51,022 nucleotides of DNA from positions 1 to 51,022 of the forward strand of contig JAFXQD010000019.1 in the NCBI GenBank assembly GCA_017527365.1, written 5' to 3'. Source of the stretch: Oscillibacter sp. (GTDB taxonomy: Bacteria; Bacillota; Clostridia; Oscillospirales; Oscillospiraceae). This document shows positions 49,562 to 51,022 of the stretch, piece by piece; within the stretch, counting starts at the first letter, position 1; each line of letters begins with the position of its first letter. Position numbers and translations under genes: made by a program. Under the pieces are notes generated by a model, which was not told the DNA's origin, ran no database searches, and saw nothing but the letters and a program-made list of their open reading frames with translations.

Positions 49562-50433
49562 TCGTTCGCCTCGCTTTCGATACGTTTTTTATGGAAAGCG
49601 CCGTCGAGCACGGCGCGGCTCACCTGAAACAGCCCGGAATAAAAGATACGCTCCAAGAGCGGATTCCACGCGCCGAAATCCCACAGTTCAAAGGCGGCGG
49701 CAATGCGTTGCAGGGAATGGGAGAGGACGACGGAAAATTCCTGTCGGGCGGCGTCCGTCCAACGCCCGCCGGAGAGCCCGTAGCGCAGGGCGACGGGGTT
49801 GTAAGCGCCGGAGGCGGCGTCTTGTTTCAGGTCGTCCGCCGCGTCGATAAGGTAAACCCAGCGCCCCAAGTGGTAGAGAATTTCTTCCAGCACGCGCCGC
49901 CTTGCCGCAGGTGCGACATCCCGCGCCGCGTCGCGCAGGAGCGCGGCGAACGCGTCGGCGGGGGCGTCTATCGAGGCGACGCGCTCCGCTTCCATGCCGC
50001 GCAGAACGTCCAGCTGCGCCCTTACGCGTCCGGCGAACTCCGGGCGGTCGGAGGCGGCGTTCTCGTAGGCGCCGCGCAGGAACGCGCAAGCCGTCCGGGA
50101 CGCGAGCCCCTTGGCAAGCCCGTCGTCGCGCACGTTGTCCCGCAGTTTCCAATAGGCTAAAATCAGGCTTTCGTCGGCGGCGAGCTCCAAGGCGGCGGTA
50201 GGCGAGAGAACCGGGCGCGGGCGCACGGGGCGCACAATACAGCGGCGCTTGTCCGACGCGCCTTCGCCGTCCGAAAGCAGGATTGCCAGAAGCGTAAAGT
50301 CGTAGTTGAGGACGCAACGCGCCGCCGCGCCGCGCCGGGAAAGCGCGTGGCAGAGGCCGCAGTAGGCGCGGCGGAAGCGTTCGGCGTCCTCTTGCGGGAG
50401 CCCGTCGAGCGGCGGGCGCACGTAGCCGAACAT
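49558..50433 (-). CDS. DUF5685 family protein
   Basis: A 291-residue, mostly helical cytosolic protein starting [20 protein letters not shown] and containing '[27 protein letters not shown]' (a CxxC) and '[27 protein letters not shown]', where conserved acidic residues (DAADD) recall isoprenoid-synthase-like helical folds. The family is known from Clostridia next to J-domain proteins, without an assigned function. ATG at 50433 has a weak ribosome site and follows the RseC-like stop by 3 bases, so it is probably translated by coupling. Confidence 0.85.
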   Translation of the reverse strand: MFGYVRPPLDGLPQEDAERFRRAYCGLCHALSRRGAAARCVLNYDFTLLAILLSDGEGASDKRRCIVRPVRPRPVLSPTAALELAADESLILAYWKLRDNVRDDGLAKGLASRTACAFLRGAYENAASDRPEFAGRVRAQLDVLRGMEAERVASIDAPADAFAALLRDAARDVAPAARRRVLEEILYHLGRWVYLIDAADDLKQDAASGAYNPVALRYGLSGGRWTDAARQEFSVVLSHSLQRIAAAFELWDFGAWNPLLERIFYSGLFQVSRAVLDGAFHKKRIESEANE

Positions 50434-50436
50434 ACG

Positions 50437-50847
50437 CTAAAATAAGCGCACGATGGTGAACGACAGCCCCCCGGCGGCGCGGAGGCGGCGGTCGTAGAGG
50501 ACGGCGGGGACAAAGCCGAGGAAGAATCCCGCCGCCGCGCAGGCGTACTGCGCGGGGACGCGTTCGGTCAGCGCCGCGCCCAGAAGGTAGCCGATAAGGA
50601 ACAGCGCGACAGGGAGAAGGTAAACGATTGCTATCACGCGGAGCATATTCTTGGTACTGCTCTGCACCACGACCTGCTGTCCGGGTTCGGCGCCGATAGG
50701 GTTCAAGGTCTTGGCGCGCACGGCCATGCCCGTGACGCCGCACCCGGCGCATTCGGCGCAGTCGTGCCCGCAGGCGGACTTGCGCGGCACGGAAATTAAG
50801 GCGTGGGTCGCGTCCAACACGCGTTCTACTGTTGCGATTTGCGTCAT
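50437..50847 (-). CDS. RseC/MucC-family membrane protein
   Basis: Two membrane helices ('VIAIVYLLPVALFLIGYLLG' and 'AACAAAGFFLGFVPAVLYD' region) follow a small cytoplasmic domain with the cysteine cluster CGHDCAECAGCG (26-37), a potential metal or redox site. In other bacteria RseC relatives help reduce SoxR or modulate sigma factors; in Clostridia the family often neighbours Rnf-type genes, but none is here. 136 residues. ATG at 50847 follows CAGGAGA. It is the first gene of the long minus-strand run. Confidence 0.9.
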   Translation of the reverse strand: MTQIATVERVLDATHALISVPRKSACGHDCAECAGCGVTGMAVRAKTLNPIGAEPGQQVVVQSSTKNMLRVIAIVYLLPVALFLIGYLLGAALTERVPAQYACAAAGFFLGFVPAVLYDRRLRAAGGLSFTIVRLF

Positions 50848-50904
50848 TTTGATTTCTCCTGTCCGGGGGCGCGTTCCGGCGCAATGTCATTTACTTAGGG
50901 AAAC

Positions 50905-51022
50905 CCTTCCCCCTGTCCCCCTCCCCAAAGGGGAGGGGGGACGCTTTTTTATGAGCTTTTCGTCTCTGTGTCTCCCCCTTTGGGGGAGATGTCACGCAGT
51001 GCCGGAGGGGGTTTTTATTAAA
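50905..51022. repeat. GC-rich palindromic repeat cluster (intergenic, no gene seen)
   Basis: Two near-perfect palindromes lie 31 bases apart: a 10-base-pair stem at 50917-50926/50930-50939 with loop AAA, followed by TTTTTT; and an 8-base-pair stem at 50971-50978/50982-50989 with loop TTT, followed by GTCACGCAGTG and GGAGGGGGTTTTT. The CTCCCCCTTTGGGGGAG core followed by GTCACGxAGTG resembles dispersed intergenic palindromes common in Oscillospiraceae. The cluster runs into the window edge. Confidence 0.65.

Overview
This window is a GC-rich chromosomal segment from a spore-forming Firmicute, most likely a gut Clostridia of the Oscillospiraceae/Ruminococcaceae type. That reading rests on SpoVAE, a GerMN-domain protein, RemA, PrkC/PrpC, Rex, mini-RNase III and RqcH, on AGGAGG-type ribosome binding sites, on sigma-A promoters and on the gene orders. 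No rRNA genes, insertion sequences, phage genes or CRISPR arrays were seen. About 52 protein genes, one tRNA gene, one TPP riboswitch and two perfect parS sites can be supported. It is mostly core chromosome, densely packed, with many 4-base ATGA overlaps.

Layout. 0-2.6 kb (+): the end of a GerMN-domain protein, an unknown 98-residue protein behind a perfect sigma-A promoter, and a D-Ala-D-Ala carboxypeptidase. 2.6-7.2 kb (-): parA-parB-(membrane coiled-coil protein)-serS-rsmG, with two parS sites just upstream of parA. 7.2-16.1 kb (-): a GH13 glycosidase, the wall-elongation genes mrdA, mreD and mreC, then maf, dut, a ZapA-like protein, tatD and rpsT. 16.1-19.8 kb (-): pepD, an XpaC-like membrane protein, a DUF896 protein and ylmH. 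19.8-23.1 kb (+): rex, a cysteine-rich mini-protein, mrnC and rqcH. 23.1-26.5 kb: rpmE (-), then rpsO and pnp (+), both with structured leaders. 26.5-31.5 kb: an orphan-substrate ABC transporter (+), a serpin lipoprotein (-), and TPP-riboswitch-controlled thiT (+). 31.5-33.3 kb: spoVAE with a small coupled gene, an unknown 285-residue protein and tRNA-Thr(CGU). 33.3-50.8 kb (-): one long, largely housekeeping run in the order rseC-like, DUF5685, J-domain protein, yicC, remA, gmk, rpoZ, priA, def, fmt, zinc peptidase, rsmB, rlmN, prpC, prkC, rsgA, ilvB, ilvN. The right end holds GC-rich palindromes that look like dispersed repeats.

How they work together: ParA, ParB and parS serve origin segregation. 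MrdA, MreC and MreD with the carboxypeptidase and PrkC/PrpC serve wall growth and its signalling. RpsO, Pnp, mini-III, YicC, RlmN, RsmB, RsmG, RsgA, YlmH and RqcH serve ribosome and RNA maturation and rescue.

I did not find a convincing wholly new multi-gene system. The items most worth a second look are the candidate S15-binding leader of rpsO, the long hairpin leader of pnp, the 18-cysteine mini-protein beside rex, the 285-residue unknown protein with a sigma-28-like -10 box, the ABC transporter of unknown substrate next to thiT, and the frequent TTG starts. All family assignments come from recognising motifs by eye; no database search was run.
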